Below are positions 45,107 through 56,115 of a DNA stretch of 64,000 nucleotides, one piece after another. How positions within the stretch are numbered: the first letter of the stretch is position 1; every line of letters begins with the position of its first letter. Origin of the DNA: Alectoria sarmentosa (taxonomy: Eukaryota; Ascomycota; Lecanoromycetes; Lecanorales; Parmeliaceae); the NCBI GenBank assembly GCA_009733775.1, contig WOGZ01000001.1, forward strand, positions 1 through 64,000, read 5' to 3'. The notes beneath the pieces are model-generated. The model ran no database searches, was not told the origin of the DNA, and was given only the letters and a program-made list of their open reading frames with translations. The translations under genes were made by a program, and so were the position numbers.

Positions 45107-48100
45107 ATGGCAGAAGAAGATATGGAAAGTGGCTCCGAGAGCGACTTCGATGCTGCGCCTCCGGTGCATCCGGTGCCCACAATGCAAGGCGCTTTTGAGG
45201 AATCTATGAACGAGACCATGAACGACGACGAGCCAGAGGTGCCTGACCGGTACTCAAAAGCAGACTCGGTGACAAGGCGGAAGATGCTTCTGGAACAGCA
45301 GGAATACGAGCGTACAGTTGCGGGACGTTGGAAGCAAAAGCCTGGAGAAAAGTTCCATCCGTTGTGGAAGCTCGTAGCTCAGATTTCATTTGGGATGCAT
45401 CTTCTGCAACAGGGTTTGGCCAAATCGGATGAGGAGGTTCTCAAGATTCTACAGACACACGTCGATGAAGTGGACGGCTTTCTCGAACGGACAACGGAGG
45501 ACTTTGACCTAGCGCAAAACGACATCAACGAGCGCATACGATACCTCAAACTTCCACTGGAGCATGGTCAAGTCTTCGATCAGATGCTCGCAGATCGACC
45601 TTTCCGGGTAGCGATCGTCGAAGGCAATGAGAAGATCGAGCACATAATAGATCGAACGGCAGCAGCTATGAATGATGCTCTAAAAGACGTACAAAAGGGC
45701 CTAGATGCGACAAGAGAGCTTGCGAAATACATGACGAGAGTCGACAAGCAATGGGAGGATCGAACCGAAGAACACGACTCTGTATACCTAGCCATGATTG
45801 GGAACACAGAGGGATGGACGAGAGCTTTTTTGACTCTACAATCAAAAGGGGGGCATTTGCGAAAGGCTCTCGTTCAGCTAGGGACTATTGTTGCAGAGAT
45901 GCAAAGAAGGGCAGGCGCTGCAAGTCGAAAGAATTTGGTAAGCTAATTTCCCACAAGAATGTATCTACCTTAATTAACAGAGCCAGGCGCCTCCTTCGAG
46001 GGCGGTCAACGGCAGGTACAACGTCGAACCACGCTTGGAGAGTCCACAGCATACAGCAACTCCTCCCAGATCGCCAATGAAGACATTGCGGACTGCTCCT
46101 GATCCTGCCGCTCGCACAGCTTCGTCCCAAAGATACATCAAAACCTCAGTGAATAGCTCCGCGGCATCCTCTCCTCAGCTGGAACAGACACGAGCAGGGC
46201 TGGCCAGTCCAGCCATGAGACATGATCTTGCGCTAAGAGCTAGAAGTCCGAATCCCGTCATGCCGTCACGAAGTCCTGAACCATTAACGCCTGCGCGAGG
46301 CCAGCAGCCAGGCTTATCTACCAAGATTTCACAAACGTTAAGACCCGTCCGAAGCCCAGAGCCAACAAGAATGACGAGAAGCCCAGAACCGATGAGGTCA
46401 GCAAAGAGCCCAGACCCGGTGAGATCGGCCAGAAGTCCTGCCCCAGGTTTGTCAACTAAAAGTTCACAAACGCTGAGACCTGTCAGAAGTCCAGAGCCTA
46501 ATAGGGCGGTCAGAAGCTCGGAGCCGGTAAGGTCAGCCCAGACTCCGTCACCAGCACCAAGTGACCAACCTCAAAGCGAAACCGAGGAGGCGGAGCCTCG
46601 TGCCAAAAGTCCTGACGCTGGGGTGCGCTTTAAGACTTCAGCTCAAGAAATGGCAGGGATGGCGGAGGCATCTAGACTTCCAGTCCCAGAGCGCTCGGCT
46701 TCGCGGAGAAGGTCAATCGCAGAGCAAGCACGTTCGCTTCTCCGCATGAAGCCTTCGTTCCAACAAAATGACGAAATTGCGCTATCCAGCACCAATTTGC
46801 CAATACAAAGTCCTTCCGGCGAACCTACGCCAACAAATCGCCCCTCCAGTCCTACCGTCGCACGTTCTCTGTCGACTCGAAAAGCTCAAGCCATGAGTAT
46901 GTCAACTTATTCGGCAAGTCCGACATCACCAACAATGATCAGAGACTTTTCCCTTGACCGTGGGGCCAGTCCAGTACACACTAGAGCGGGAAATAATGTC
47001 CCTACTCAAAGCTCTTATGGGGTACTGTCTTTTCCAGCGCATTCTCGGACGACCTCGCTTGATCGTGCAATGTCAATTGGATCCGCGTGGCTAGCAGGAC
47101 ATTCTCGAACATCATCTCTGGACAGTCCTGTACCAACTGGCCCCACTACACAGACGAAGTCACCCGCCAGGACAGAATTACCACCAATGGCTCGTTATGC
47201 GAGGCCTGTTGCGGCGCTCGACGACTCGGAGGGAAACGTAAATACTGCGCATCCGTTGCTCCAAAAAGCTCGGCATACAAGGTTTGCTTCAAAGAATGGG
47301 AACGATCTTCCTCTTCGCCATTATAAAAGCCAGGACGCCTTCACGCACTCGAATCCTGATCTATCGAAACGGCCGACGGAGGGCGTGGTACCACCAAAAC
47401 GATCAAGCTCTCTACTCTACAACCCTAATACACGATCAGTTACACCTACATTTTCTGGCGCCCGGACCGCTATGAGCTCTCCATGTCCTAACCGGTCATC
47501 GTCGCACGAGACCAAAAGATCTCCGACTCCAAATCAATTACACCAGAATGACTCAGCGATAAGCCTGGTGACTCGAGCACATACCGCTCCCGCTGAATCG
47601 GATCTTGGTATTCACCCAGCCCATCGCACTCCCGAGCCTCCCTCCGCATCTACGGCGACCTCATCTCCCTCTCCCTCTACAACATCCTCGAGAGCGGAAC
47701 AAGGTGCAACCCCACCTCCAATAGCTACAGTGCGCTCGCCAAAAGCCAGCGATGCAACCATAACGTCTCCAAGGGTTCCTCCACCCTCTCGGTTTGCCCC
47801 TGCTGCTCCATCTCAACTCCAAAACACAACCGCTCCCACAACGAACAACCATACCCGAGAAGTCTCCAAAGACTATCCTCCCGAGTCCAACCCCAAGTAC
47901 AAGACCACCGCCACGAATAATACCCCCTTCTACTTGAATCCAGCCTCATCTCAAGCTCTCCTCGATTTTCTCGCTTCAACTCCTCCACCCTCTCCGCCGC
48001 ATCCGGGCACCAAAACAGAACCAGGTACTCCAGCAACAGCCTCGACAGGCGGTTTCTTCAACCGCACCTATATTTCCACGGAGAATCGTGGAGGTGAATC

Positions 48101-48455
48101 CAGCCCACCGCCGCCTTTCGCCGTTGGAAGGGAAAGAGGAAGCATGGACGCACTTCCAAGAGCCAAGACAGGCGATGGTAACCCGCGGGAGAAGAAAAGG
48201 TGGAAGAAAATATTTGGGGGAGGAGGTGGCAAAATGGAGAAACCGACAAATGGGGGGAGTGGTAGTAAGGAAATGAAGCAAAAGAAGAAAAGGGATTACC
48301 GAAAGAACGCCGAATTGAGTCAAGTCTACGGCGTCGGGACGGGCGCCCAAAGCGTTGACGGCAGGATTGGAGATGCGGGGAAAGATGGCGGTGGCTATAT
48401 GGGACTCGGAAAGGATGGAGTGTGGATTTCGAGAAAGAACTTTGTGAAGACATAG
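45107..48455 (+). CDS. Coiled-coil protein with SPEP-repeat disordered tail, function unknown
   Basis: Two exons, 45107-45937 and 45981-48455, with a 43-nt intron give about 1101 residues. The start at 45107 (MAEEDMESGSESD) is preferred over the in-frame ATG at 45047, whose extra codons look like leader sequence. The N-terminal 280 residues are a helical domain: GEKFHPLWKLVAQISFGMHL, EVDGFLERTTEDFDLAQNDI, VEGNEKIEHIIDRTAAAMND and WTRAFLTLQSKGGHLRKALV. I take this domain to be conserved in filamentous ascomycetes, but I know no function. The rest is disordered: SPEP/SPDP motifs in series, Ser/Thr/Pro-rich stretches typical of kinase sites, and a basic C-terminal patch (REKKRWKKIFGGGGGK) that could bind membrane or nucleic acid. 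Confidence 0.72.
46260..46560 (+). repeat. Tandem SPEP-type coding repeats
   Basis: Serial R-S-P-E-P units with one larger duplicated block: GLSTKISQTLRPVRSPEP (46310-46365) and GLSTKSSQTLRPVRSPEP (46445-46500), 135 bp apart. Confidence 0.7.
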
Positions 48456-48767
48456 TAGTCCATTCTTCATGGTGGACGGTTTGATGAAGATACATCTTTG
48501 TAATATATTTGTGCGGATGGCATTGATCAGCGTTATGAGCGATATTCCCAATGATACAGACGTTGTATGTACCTTGTTGAGATGATAAGAGAGTAATATA
48601 AGCCTCGGCTTTTCATATGAACGTGTTCGTGTCCTGGGGTATGACTTTAAACTGCCTCCTGGGCTGTATTGAAGTCTATGTACCGCTTCTATGACCACAG
48701 CCCATCTGTTTTCCGCTAATGCCTTGTTGACGCCTCCTCACCGAGCACTCTGCAATGCTTATTCCAG
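48456..48767. other. Convergent 3' intergenic region
   Basis: 312 bp between two converging gene ends; nothing else supported. Confidence 0.4.
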
Positions 48768-49448
48768 TCAAAGCAATTGCGGTTCTGGAGAGGGCTCGAT
48801 GCCTTCGTGCATGCTCGGGGCATCTGGAAAGCCTCCAGCCGAGATAATATCATCCACGTCGTGGAATATGGGTGGACTCTCCGGCCCTGGTGGGTCTCGT
48901 AAGCACGCTGCGAGTAAAGCATCTTCACAGATCCCTTGGGCCCGATATCTTGAAGACTTCAGACTGCTTTCCAAAAGCTTCATATCAACGTTTAGTCGAC
49001 TCTTATCCTCCTGGGCTTCTTCCTCTGTCAACTGCAGTATTTCCAAGACCAGCTGCATCTCTTCCGCCCGGTCTTGATACCTTGGATTTCTGATGGTTTC
49101 TTCAACCATGGCCGCCTTGTATGACAAGTCCACAATTTGAGATTCCGTTCTTTTGAGCGCTTGGTCCTTCGTTCCCAAGTTTTGGATGTCGTGTGTGATT
49201 TGATTGACAGCTGCAACCAAGTCTGGCGTCAGGAGAAGAGCCAGGCAATCCTTGGTGCCATCGTTGGCTGAAACGATGCGACTTGGTCCATCTGTATATG
49301 GCGGAGCATTCTTCAATCCTTTCGCTTTGGCTGCCGACCAGAACGGATGCGTCTCTATTCCCTCGGTCACTGATGATTTTGGGGAATGTGTGGAGGTGAG
49401 AGCTTCGACGACCCACTTTTGCGAGCAAACATTGGCTCCACTGTCCAT
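48768..49448 (-). CDS. Hypothetical coiled-coil protein, 226 residues
   Basis: Single frame from ATG 49448 to a stop at 48768. The N-terminus is MDSGANVCSQKWVVEALTST. A long helical coiled-coil segment covers about residues 85-175 (AAVNQITHDIQNLGTKDQAL, then IVDLSYKAAMVEETIRNPRY and VLEILQLTEEEAQEDKSRLN). The C-terminus is acidic and Pro-rich (PPGPESPPIFHDVDDIIS). The heptad pattern and acidic composition support real coding. I do not recognise a family. A kinetochore or septin-like helper role would be guesswork. Confidence 0.6.
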   Translation of the reverse strand: MDSGANVCSQKWVVEALTSTHSPKSSVTEGIETHPFWSAAKAKGLKNAPPYTDGPSRIVSANDGTKDCLALLLTPDLVAAVNQITHDIQNLGTKDQALKRTESQIVDLSYKAAMVEETIRNPRYQDRAEEMQLVLEILQLTEEEAQEDKSRLNVDMKLLESSLKSSRYRAQGICEDALLAACLRDPPGPESPPIFHDVDDIISAGGFPDAPSMHEGIEPSPEPQLL

Positions 49449-49840
49449 GGTAAGCTTTTCTGAGATCGGGTCAACGTGTCAGATGATCGCTGTCGCTGAA
49501 GACTGAGAGGATGTACACGCGATGCGATGAGGAGTCGTCTTTTGGAATTTTTCTGGTGTTTATGATCATCGAAAAATTTGAGAAACATGAATCGGGGAGT
49601 CGCAATGTAAAGTCTTCCCTTCTTCAAAAGATCCTATTGTTTTCCTTTGTCGCTTGAGCATCCTTTCTTCTATTTTTGTGCAAAGAGAAGGGAACAACGG
49701 AAGCAAAGACTCTTGCTCACAGAACAATGCAACGACTCGGAGGATTGGCCTGTTTCCATTCGCGCTACCAGTTCTAGACCGTGGCTTGTCTTTGGAGATT
49801 GGTCTGAATGCTCAGCAGTCGTCTTGGGCTAGATCGAATG
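49449..49840. other. Intergenic interval
   Basis: About 390 bp with no feature supported. Confidence 0.35.
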
Positions 49841-50197
49841 TCACCTACATGATGCTTCCACCTCTACAGTACCAATGTCGTCCGCATCTGGCCTGCATGG
49901 GCCTAGATCCTTGGAATATTCCTGCCGGCCCCAGATCTCACCGATATACCGTTCATCATCGACCGCGCGGATATAAATGAAAGGATCGGCCGACTTTGCA
50001 TACCATTCATCGATTTCAGCAGGCCCGAAATTATCCTCGTTCGACACACAGATATACTCCATCCAATCTTCGGTACAGGGGCGGGTATTCGAGGCTATGG
50101 CACGATCCAATTGGGTTTCGAGTGGGTTCTCCTCATAAGAATCATCGCAAAGAGAGCGTTCTTTGTAATCAGAGCTTTGTTTTATTCTTGCACACAT
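49841..50197 (-). CDS. Possible small hypothetical protein
   Basis: A 118-codon frame from ATG 50197, ending at 49841. It has a protein-like acidic and aromatic composition (TEDWMEYICVSNEDNFGPAE, IDEWYAKSADPFIYIRAVDD). It has no hydrophobic segment and no known domain. The start is weak because it abuts a diverged tandem repeat (50191-50430), so the upstream part may be a replaced or lost exon. Confidence 0.35.
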   Translation of the reverse strand: MCARIKQSSDYKERSLCDDSYEENPLETQLDRAIASNTRPCTEDWMEYICVSNEDNFGPAEIDEWYAKSADPFIYIRAVDDERYIGEIWGRQEYSKDLGPCRPDADDIGTVEVEASCR

Positions 50198-50430
50198 TAG
50201 GGGGTAGCGACCACAACAAGTTGGCTGTTCGTTTCAAAAGTTCCGGAGTAGTGAGGCATTTTTGCACACTGTTGAGGGTAGCAACCAGAATAAGTTGACT
50301 GTTCATTTTAGAAAATCCTGAATAAAGAAACGTCTCAAGGTTCGAGTCGTTTTTATTTTGGCTATTTCTACGGGGGTACGAACCAGAGTGAATTGACCGT
50401 TCATCTCAAGAATTTCTAAATAAAATATCT
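50191..50430. repeat. Three diverged tandem repeat units
   Basis: Cores at about 50200, 50274 and 50371 share a pattern GGGTA-CRACCA followed by AA-GTTGRCTGTTCRTTT (third copy: GAATTGACCGTTCATCT). The spacing is 73 and about 98 bp. Confidence 0.55.
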
Positions 50431-52729
50431 TCGAATCCGGAAAACAGCCTTTTGACTCGAAATGGTAATCCTATGAGGTGATCAGCTCGAGCGCCCTAGC
50501 ATCCGTGACCGCGGCCTTGTAACCCTTCCTCGACATCGATCTATCTATCTATCCGGCTCTGCATGTTTGTTGTACACTGAAATACATACACGAAACGGAC
50601 CACCTTCTCACAACATTGCTGATATCTACGATCCCCAGATCATCCACCAAGGGAGCATTCATTTCAATTCACCCTGAGTACCCTGCCGTGCTCCTTCCAT
50701 CCCTTCCTTGAGGTCTTCGAAATAGTCATCAAAATCGACTATGCAGACACTGTTCCATTGGCAAGACTGTCCTCTCTTTGTATACCGCTCGTCGACATCC
50801 ACGGCTTCGTTGCTTCCCAGCATCTCCGAAGCCTCATTAGAGAGAGAGAGACCTCAGTCACCTAGGCTTTTCATACGCACTTTCTGGTTGCCGAGGGCTC
50901 ACGTCCGGCAAGGGTCGGCCGCTTCGCTTGATAGCCATCGTCGTGATAACAATCATCCTCGAGCGAGCTTGTCAGAGTCGATGGAGTTGCCAAATCGAGT
51001 CCCCCAAAAAGATCTGCCCCCCACATCCCGCATCCTAGTAAGAAAGAAGGGCCGGGGAGGCTCTTCCTGTTTGCCATCAGTCGAGGAGATAGGAGCGTTC
51101 CCTGTGCACGAGCCCACGAGTTGCGTTCACTTGGCTCTCCCGGTCCTTTCGCGGAAATGGCCTCGACGGTAGCTTGCAAGGGAAAAGCGGAACATGCATC
51201 GGTCATACGATCGCTGACACCCAAACCCTGCCCGAGTAAAGTGAAAGTTCGAAGGAGACCGGGCATTGATGATTGCTTGTGGAATGGACCTGATATATGT
51301 CTTGTTTGGTTGGGGCTTTGACTTTGATTGCTATTGTTCCAATGGAACTCTTGCGCGATCACACGTATCTTGTCATTTTGATCGCTCGTCTGACGTTTTG
51401 ACCAGTATCGAGGGGAGTTTGTAGATGAAAGTCTCTGGATTACTTTCGCACCTTGCTTATCTTTCCAACGCGAAGCCTTCCCACTACTTTCAAAGATCCT
51501 TGCCACTAGTAATAACGACTCCCAACATAACAATGTATTGTACTTTTATACAGAAGACCACAGGCGTTTTCTGATACGTTCTTTTGCTTCGCTGATCCAC
51601 CGCTACAATCATCCCAAAACTCCCATCACCCCTTTAGCCCACTCGGCCATCATAGCCGTCGCTTTCTCGCTCAGTCTTATCACGAGAGAGATTTTCAGTG
51701 CCATGGGAACAGTCCGATGGTCTCACCTGCATGCCAATCGTCTCGTCTCCTGTGCTCTGAACCCGGCATGCCCTCTTCTCGCATCACCTCGCGCTCTTCT
51801 AGGTCCCTTGGCGGCACGGTGCTTTCGATTTCCTTGATGTCCAGCGCTCTTGGCGACTTGGAATAACTCAGGCTTCGATCGTAATGGACGCTCAACTGGC
51901 TCATACGATGTGGTACCCCGGCTCCGTCCATGCCTTCCTTGTTCAATTTCTTCCGAGACCAAAAGGCCAGAATCAAGCCTCCCATCCTTTCACATACGTT
52001 CTGTAATGCTTGAATTTTAGGTCTGAGAAGGCCGCTTTTGATCTCGATATCGGCCGCGCTTCTGTCGCCCTGGTCCATGTACGGGAAGAATCTATGCTTT
52101 CAGCGAATCTCGGACCAAGGGACGTTCGAAGAGGTAATTCTGCAAGCGTGCGATGAGATAACCGGTGCTCGACTCAACGTCCTCATCCCGTCTCCCTTTT
52201 GCAGAAGTGCTTGAAGATCTGCGGCTTCTGACAGCCGTTGGAGGAGGAGGAGGAGAAAGATGCCATGGGGAGTAGGCGGCCAAAAAAAAGAGAGAGGAAG
52301 CGTGATATGTAAGGTTGAGATGGAAGTGAGGAGGAATATGAGAAGAATCTCATGAAGAAGGGGAAATGCTGGAGATGAGATGGCCGAATCCCAAGATTGA
52401 TCTCGCAGGATTGTCCCATTTGACGTTGTGGGAGACTGGGGAGCGCCTTGACATCGACTAGTCGTATCTGCTGGATGTGCAGATTGTTCTGTTTCATACA
52501 TACATACATACATACATACCTACATACAGTGTAGGCTTCCGAAATGGGGGGGAACGATATCTGCCGCTCCAGGGATTGTCCGCATTAGTGTATGTAGCCT
52601 GTATGCAGCTAGGCAAGAGTTGCCCATCGCGCTGAGACTTCCACTGTGGGTGCAGTGCTAGTTCTCTGCTGGTCGGCGACAGCAGACTTGGTTAGACTCT
52701 CGGTCTTAGCGTTCCATAATTGGCCATCC
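50431..52729. other. Gene-poor interval
   Basis: About 2.3 kb. The best frames are 50741-51172 (plus, 143 codons, Ser/Arg-rich) and 51695-52078 (minus, 127 codons, acidic with a DIKEIESTVPPRDLEEREV stretch). Neither has domain, splice or start support, so I leave them uncalled. A tetranucleotide CATA microsatellite lies at about 52495-52527. Confidence 0.35.
52495..52527. repeat. CATA microsatellite
   Basis: About six CATA units and one CCTA variant. Confidence 0.8.
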
Positions 52730-53336
52730 TTAAGGTAACGGTGGAGAAACCCCATGCACGGGTTGAATCAACCAAATATCTCCCCCTGCTATATACGTCC
52801 ACGGATCCTCTCCCTCCCTCGACAGCCCAAACTTCGCCTCCCTAGACCTCCCCCCCTTGATCATGTAAAGCCCCAATCCTTCTATCAGGCTGCGAAACTG
52901 GCCCAGCGTCATACCAGCTCTACTCAATCTGTACACCTCCAACACAATGTCTTCAGTTCGCCACGGTTCGTACGTATGATAGGGTACAAAGGCGTCAGCG
53001 CCGTGTTGATTGATTTGCATCTGGACAGCCTCTTGGGCTTGGGTAAGAAGGTAGTTGAGTTCGTAAATGTCAAGGATGGGCCCGAAGACGCCAAAGTTGA
53101 TGACGAGATCGGTGTCGGGGATCGGGAAGTTTTCAGAGCTGGGGAAAGCGACTGTCAGTGTGGGTGGTTCGATGGGGCGGGTGAGGTGGGTAGGGTAGGT
53201 ACGTTGGTTTTGAGATGTTTGAGGCTGGCGAGGGTTGGATGAGCGTGAGAGGAGGATTGTTCAAGGGTCTGCTGGGTAGGGAGAAGATCGCGTGTGATTG
53301 AAGCAATAGGTAAAAACAAACTAGGGAGCGTTGCAT
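52730..53336 (-). CDS. Small secreted protein of unknown function
   Basis: Two exons, 53203-53336 and 52730-53138, with a 64-nt intron (donor GTACCT, CTGAC branch, acceptor TTCCCCAG, phase 2) give about 180 residues. The start at 53336 yields a signal peptide, MQRSLVCFYLLLQSHAIFSL, and a Pro/Ser-rich stretch follows. The mature part reads FPIPDTDLVINFGVFGPILD, YELNYLLTQAQEAVQMQINQ, then ADAFVPYHTYEPWRTEDIVL and LGQFRSLIEGLGLYMIKGGR. No mature cysteines are seen, so it is unlike the disulphide-rich effector type. I do not recognise the family. An alternative start 12 bp upstream (MPTN added) is possible. It could be an effector candidate or an enzyme-like orphan. Confidence 0.6.
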
Positions 53337-53722
53337 GTTGGTAGGCATACTCGTAATAGTGCCTATGTATTGAAGAACATCGTAAATTGGAAGAATGGAA
53401 AAGGCAGTAAAACAGTATGAGCCGGCGGATGTAAAAATCTCGATCCTGGGTATCTGTATCCTCCAAATCTCCGACATGCGAAAAGCGCCTTTCCATCGTT
53501 GAAATTGCGCTTCATTGTCGCAGAGAGCACACCAGTCCTCCAAAGCGCTTGTAGTGAGCCCTAAACCAAGGAACAGCATCTCGCTTGGTCACGTGGTATC
53601 TTTGCAGTGGATTTGCAACTCTATCCCAGCGTAGCTGGACTTCGTCCACAGGCGGCCGCCGGGTTTGTAGGAGGCTTTGCAACAGACTTTGCGGAAGTTA
53701 TCGATGGCTTGTGGTTTCACTT
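53337..53722. other. Intergenic interval
   Basis: About 390 bp; contains GGTCACGTG at 53587-53595, about 250 bp upstream of the secreted protein gene. Confidence 0.4.
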
Positions 53723-54037
53723 CTATGCTGCTTTTGCGCCTGCGAAGAAATCGCCCCCTTCCATCTCCGCCACTGGAGGCGTGATAGCTACTTCAGTCAC
53801 AGTCACAGTAGGTGCTTTCTTGTCGTCATCTGCGACTTTTTGAAGAGTTGATTGCTGCTGTTCTGGTAGGCCGACGGTATCCCTGGGTTCGATCGCAAGG
53901 GGCGAATTTTCATCATACTCGGCGCCGAGAGAGGTCCTGAAGGGAGCCTTTTTGGAGCTGAGGGCGGCTGTGGCCACAGCGGCAGCGCCAGCGATCACCA
54001 AAATATCGGTTGCGGCCGTGAAAAGAGTGGAGGGCAT
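53723..54037 (-). CDS. Small single-TM hypothetical protein
   Basis: Single exon of 104 residues from ATG 54037. The N-terminus PSTLFTAATDILVIAGAAAV and following ATAALSS is one Ala-rich hydrophobic helix that could be a signal anchor. A Lys-rich turn and a hydrophilic tail follow (GAEYDENSPLAIEPRD, VTVTEVAITPPVAEMEGGDF). No domain is known. The single clean frame and composition support a gene. The frame stays open 26 codons upstream of the chosen ATG, but that part looks like a leader. Confidence 0.5.
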   Translation of the reverse strand: MPSTLFTAATDILVIAGAAAVATAALSSKKAPFRTSLGAEYDENSPLAIEPRDTVGLPEQQQSTLQKVADDDKKAPTVTVTEVAITPPVAEMEGGDFFAGAKAA

Positions 54038-55228
54038 GATGGTGGTTGGCAAGAGGATGTGAGGTGGATGCGCTTTAGTGTGCTGAGTTTTAGAGAAGTA
54101 GCGGATTTGATACAATGAACAATGGACAATTGAGGATCGACGAGACTATGGCTATGATTCGAATGGCAGCAAGATTTGGCGGGGGTCCTTCCTTACTATG
54201 TACCCCAAGAGTGGAGGCCTGGCCGGCAGGATCAGCGCCTCGTGGCCTGTCTTATGCAGCTGTTATGCACGTGCCAAACAAGTGCCAAACAAGTGCCATA
54301 CAAACGCCGCAGCCCACCAAGATCTAGAACATTGACTGATATTCTTGCTTTCGGAGATGTCCATTGTCCACGGCCTTGCCAGAAAGCACTGAAGCGTAAA
54401 AGACTTTTCGAATGAGCGATTTGCACAGGTGTTAGCGTACCTCGGTGGCTTCGGTCAGATTCTCTAACCCTCTTCTGGATGTATGAGCATCCAGCGTCTG
54501 AGCTAATTCCGTGCATTTCCTGGCTCGCTGGTTTCTTCGCTGTAGATTCGCTAGAGCTTTGGGTCGAAGTCGCGCACCCTTCGCATCGCATCCGCGATGC
54601 GGTGCCCACCACGGCGCCCAAGACGAAGAGGGCTGAAATCTTCTTTCCAGAGTAGCGATTCAAACGAATTCTTGACGGCTAGATAGATTTAAGTTCGTTG
54701 GTGCCTTCTCTTTTCAATCTCATTAGTGAGGTTAACGATATGACTATAGCCGTACAACGCTTGACGCAAGGGTAAATATGCGAGAGGAGCAGAGTGCGGC
54801 GGAAAAGGTTATCTGTTGAAGCTGGTGGGCTGGCAGGGTACCGGACGATATTGTCGTTGTAGTAGGTTTGAGGGCTTTTTGTTCGGGGCTTGCAAGGATC
54901 GAGGCCCACAGATGGTCTGAAAATGTTCCCCCATTCTCGGTCTGGCGATGTCAATGTCATGTTCTGCCAGCATCTGTGCTGTGTCAACGCTGCTGTGACT
55001 AATTAGTGGTACTATTAGCGATCGAAGAGATATACGGTCATTCAATAACGCTCAGGATTTTTCGGCTTCTAAACGCAAGTCGAGGACTTTGTTCTCTCGT
55101 TCTCGATGGTGTGAAGATGGTTTGAACCGTCCTCTATCGCCTGGACCGAGCTGGTCTGTTAATACAAGCATTAAAATACAGCACCTGCTTGCTCGCTTCC
55201 TTGAAGCCAAGGACAGCTGACCTGGTCC
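54038..55228. other. Intergenic interval with one weak minus-strand frame
   Basis: A 143-codon minus-strand frame at 54232-54663 begins MNRYSGKKISALFVLGAVVG, like a signal anchor, and includes MRCEGC. Its distal half overlaps low-quality Arg/Leu-rich sequence, so only a short first exon may be real. Nothing else is recognised in this 1.2 kb. Confidence 0.3.
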
Positions 55229-56115
55229 TCATGCATCGATGTCCATCTTCTCCACAACGACTACATCATCATCCGATGATAGCTCATGCACCGTAACGTA
55301 CTTGCTAATCTCCTCCCTCGTGATAACCTTCTCTTTGAGCACAGCCGTGGTACCACGCTTGAACTTGTAGTCCCGCTGCTTCAACTCACGTTGATTGGGG
55401 GTGATGTAGTTCCTCATCAGTGTCGTCTTCTCCGCCGTGATAATACAAACATCGACGTTCGACCCAGACCCCAAATCGTTGAAAATACCAGCTTGAATGG
55501 CGTCCGATGTCAGCTTTATAGCCTCTTGCCTAGTCATCCTCTGCTTCCATTGTGTCTCAAACACCGCCATCGCTGCCAAAGATCCAGATCCCATGGTGAC
55601 GTAGGGGAGCTTGTCCGTGCTTCCATGAGCGTGCACTGTGAAGAGGCTTACCCCTGTCGGATCAACACCAGCAACGACCAGGTATGCACCTATGTGGCCT
55701 TGGTATCGGAAAAGGTGTTGCTTAAGCATAGTCATGCAAGTGACAACTCGGGGTTTGCGGCCTGTTGATAGAGCATGGAGTTCGAGATTGGATGAGATGA
55801 TTGCAGTGGTGAATTCTGTGTCTGCAGCTGTTCCGGCGCCGGCACACCATATTTGGGGAGCGATGTAATGCAGTTTCTCGCAATTCTGAGATGACAGCCA
55901 TGTTAGCGCAGGATGCAACTCAACCAAGAGGATGGAGGCACCTTGTCTGCTACTATTGGTCCAGCTGTAGCTCTTGTATCTGCTGCTATGACAACTCCTC
56001 CATCGAATATAGCTCCAACGATCGTTGTACCGGTGCTGGTAGCTTTTGGTAGAGGTACTCCTTGTGCGTGTAGAGCTGCGTTGCGATTGTGATTGGAGAA
56101 GTCGAAGCCAGGCAT
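55229..56115 (-). CDS. PUP1: 20S proteasome subunit beta-2 (trypsin-like active site)
   Basis: Two exons, 55942-56115 and 55229-55885, with a 56-nt intron (donor GTGCCT, acceptor TCTCAG, phase 0) give about 276 residues. The prosequence ends ...KATSTG, and cleavage after Gly29 exposes the catalytic Thr30 (mature Thr1) of TTIVGAIFDGGVVIAADTRA. Mature Asp17 and Lys33 are present, Lys33 just after the splice in DKNCEKLHYI. GSGSLAAMAVFET is the conserved Gly-rich turn. The long C-terminal extension (HELSSDDDVVVVEKMDIDA) is typical of beta-2, whose tail wraps around beta-3. It supplies the trypsin-like activity of the core particle. The promoter is shared with NUP159. Confidence 0.96.

Noticed and set aside
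44764..45198. 144-codon plus-strand frame ahead of the coiled-coil gene
   Set aside because: It overlaps the first exon of the 45107 gene in another frame and has no start or domain support.
50741..51172. 143-codon plus-strand frame, Ser/Arg-rich
   Set aside because: Overlapped by a longer minus-strand frame (50871-51533) of equal quality; composition is that of random GC-balanced DNA.
51695..52078. 127-codon minus-strand acidic frame
   Set aside because: Some protein-like stretches, but no start context, domain or splice support; listed only in the interval note.
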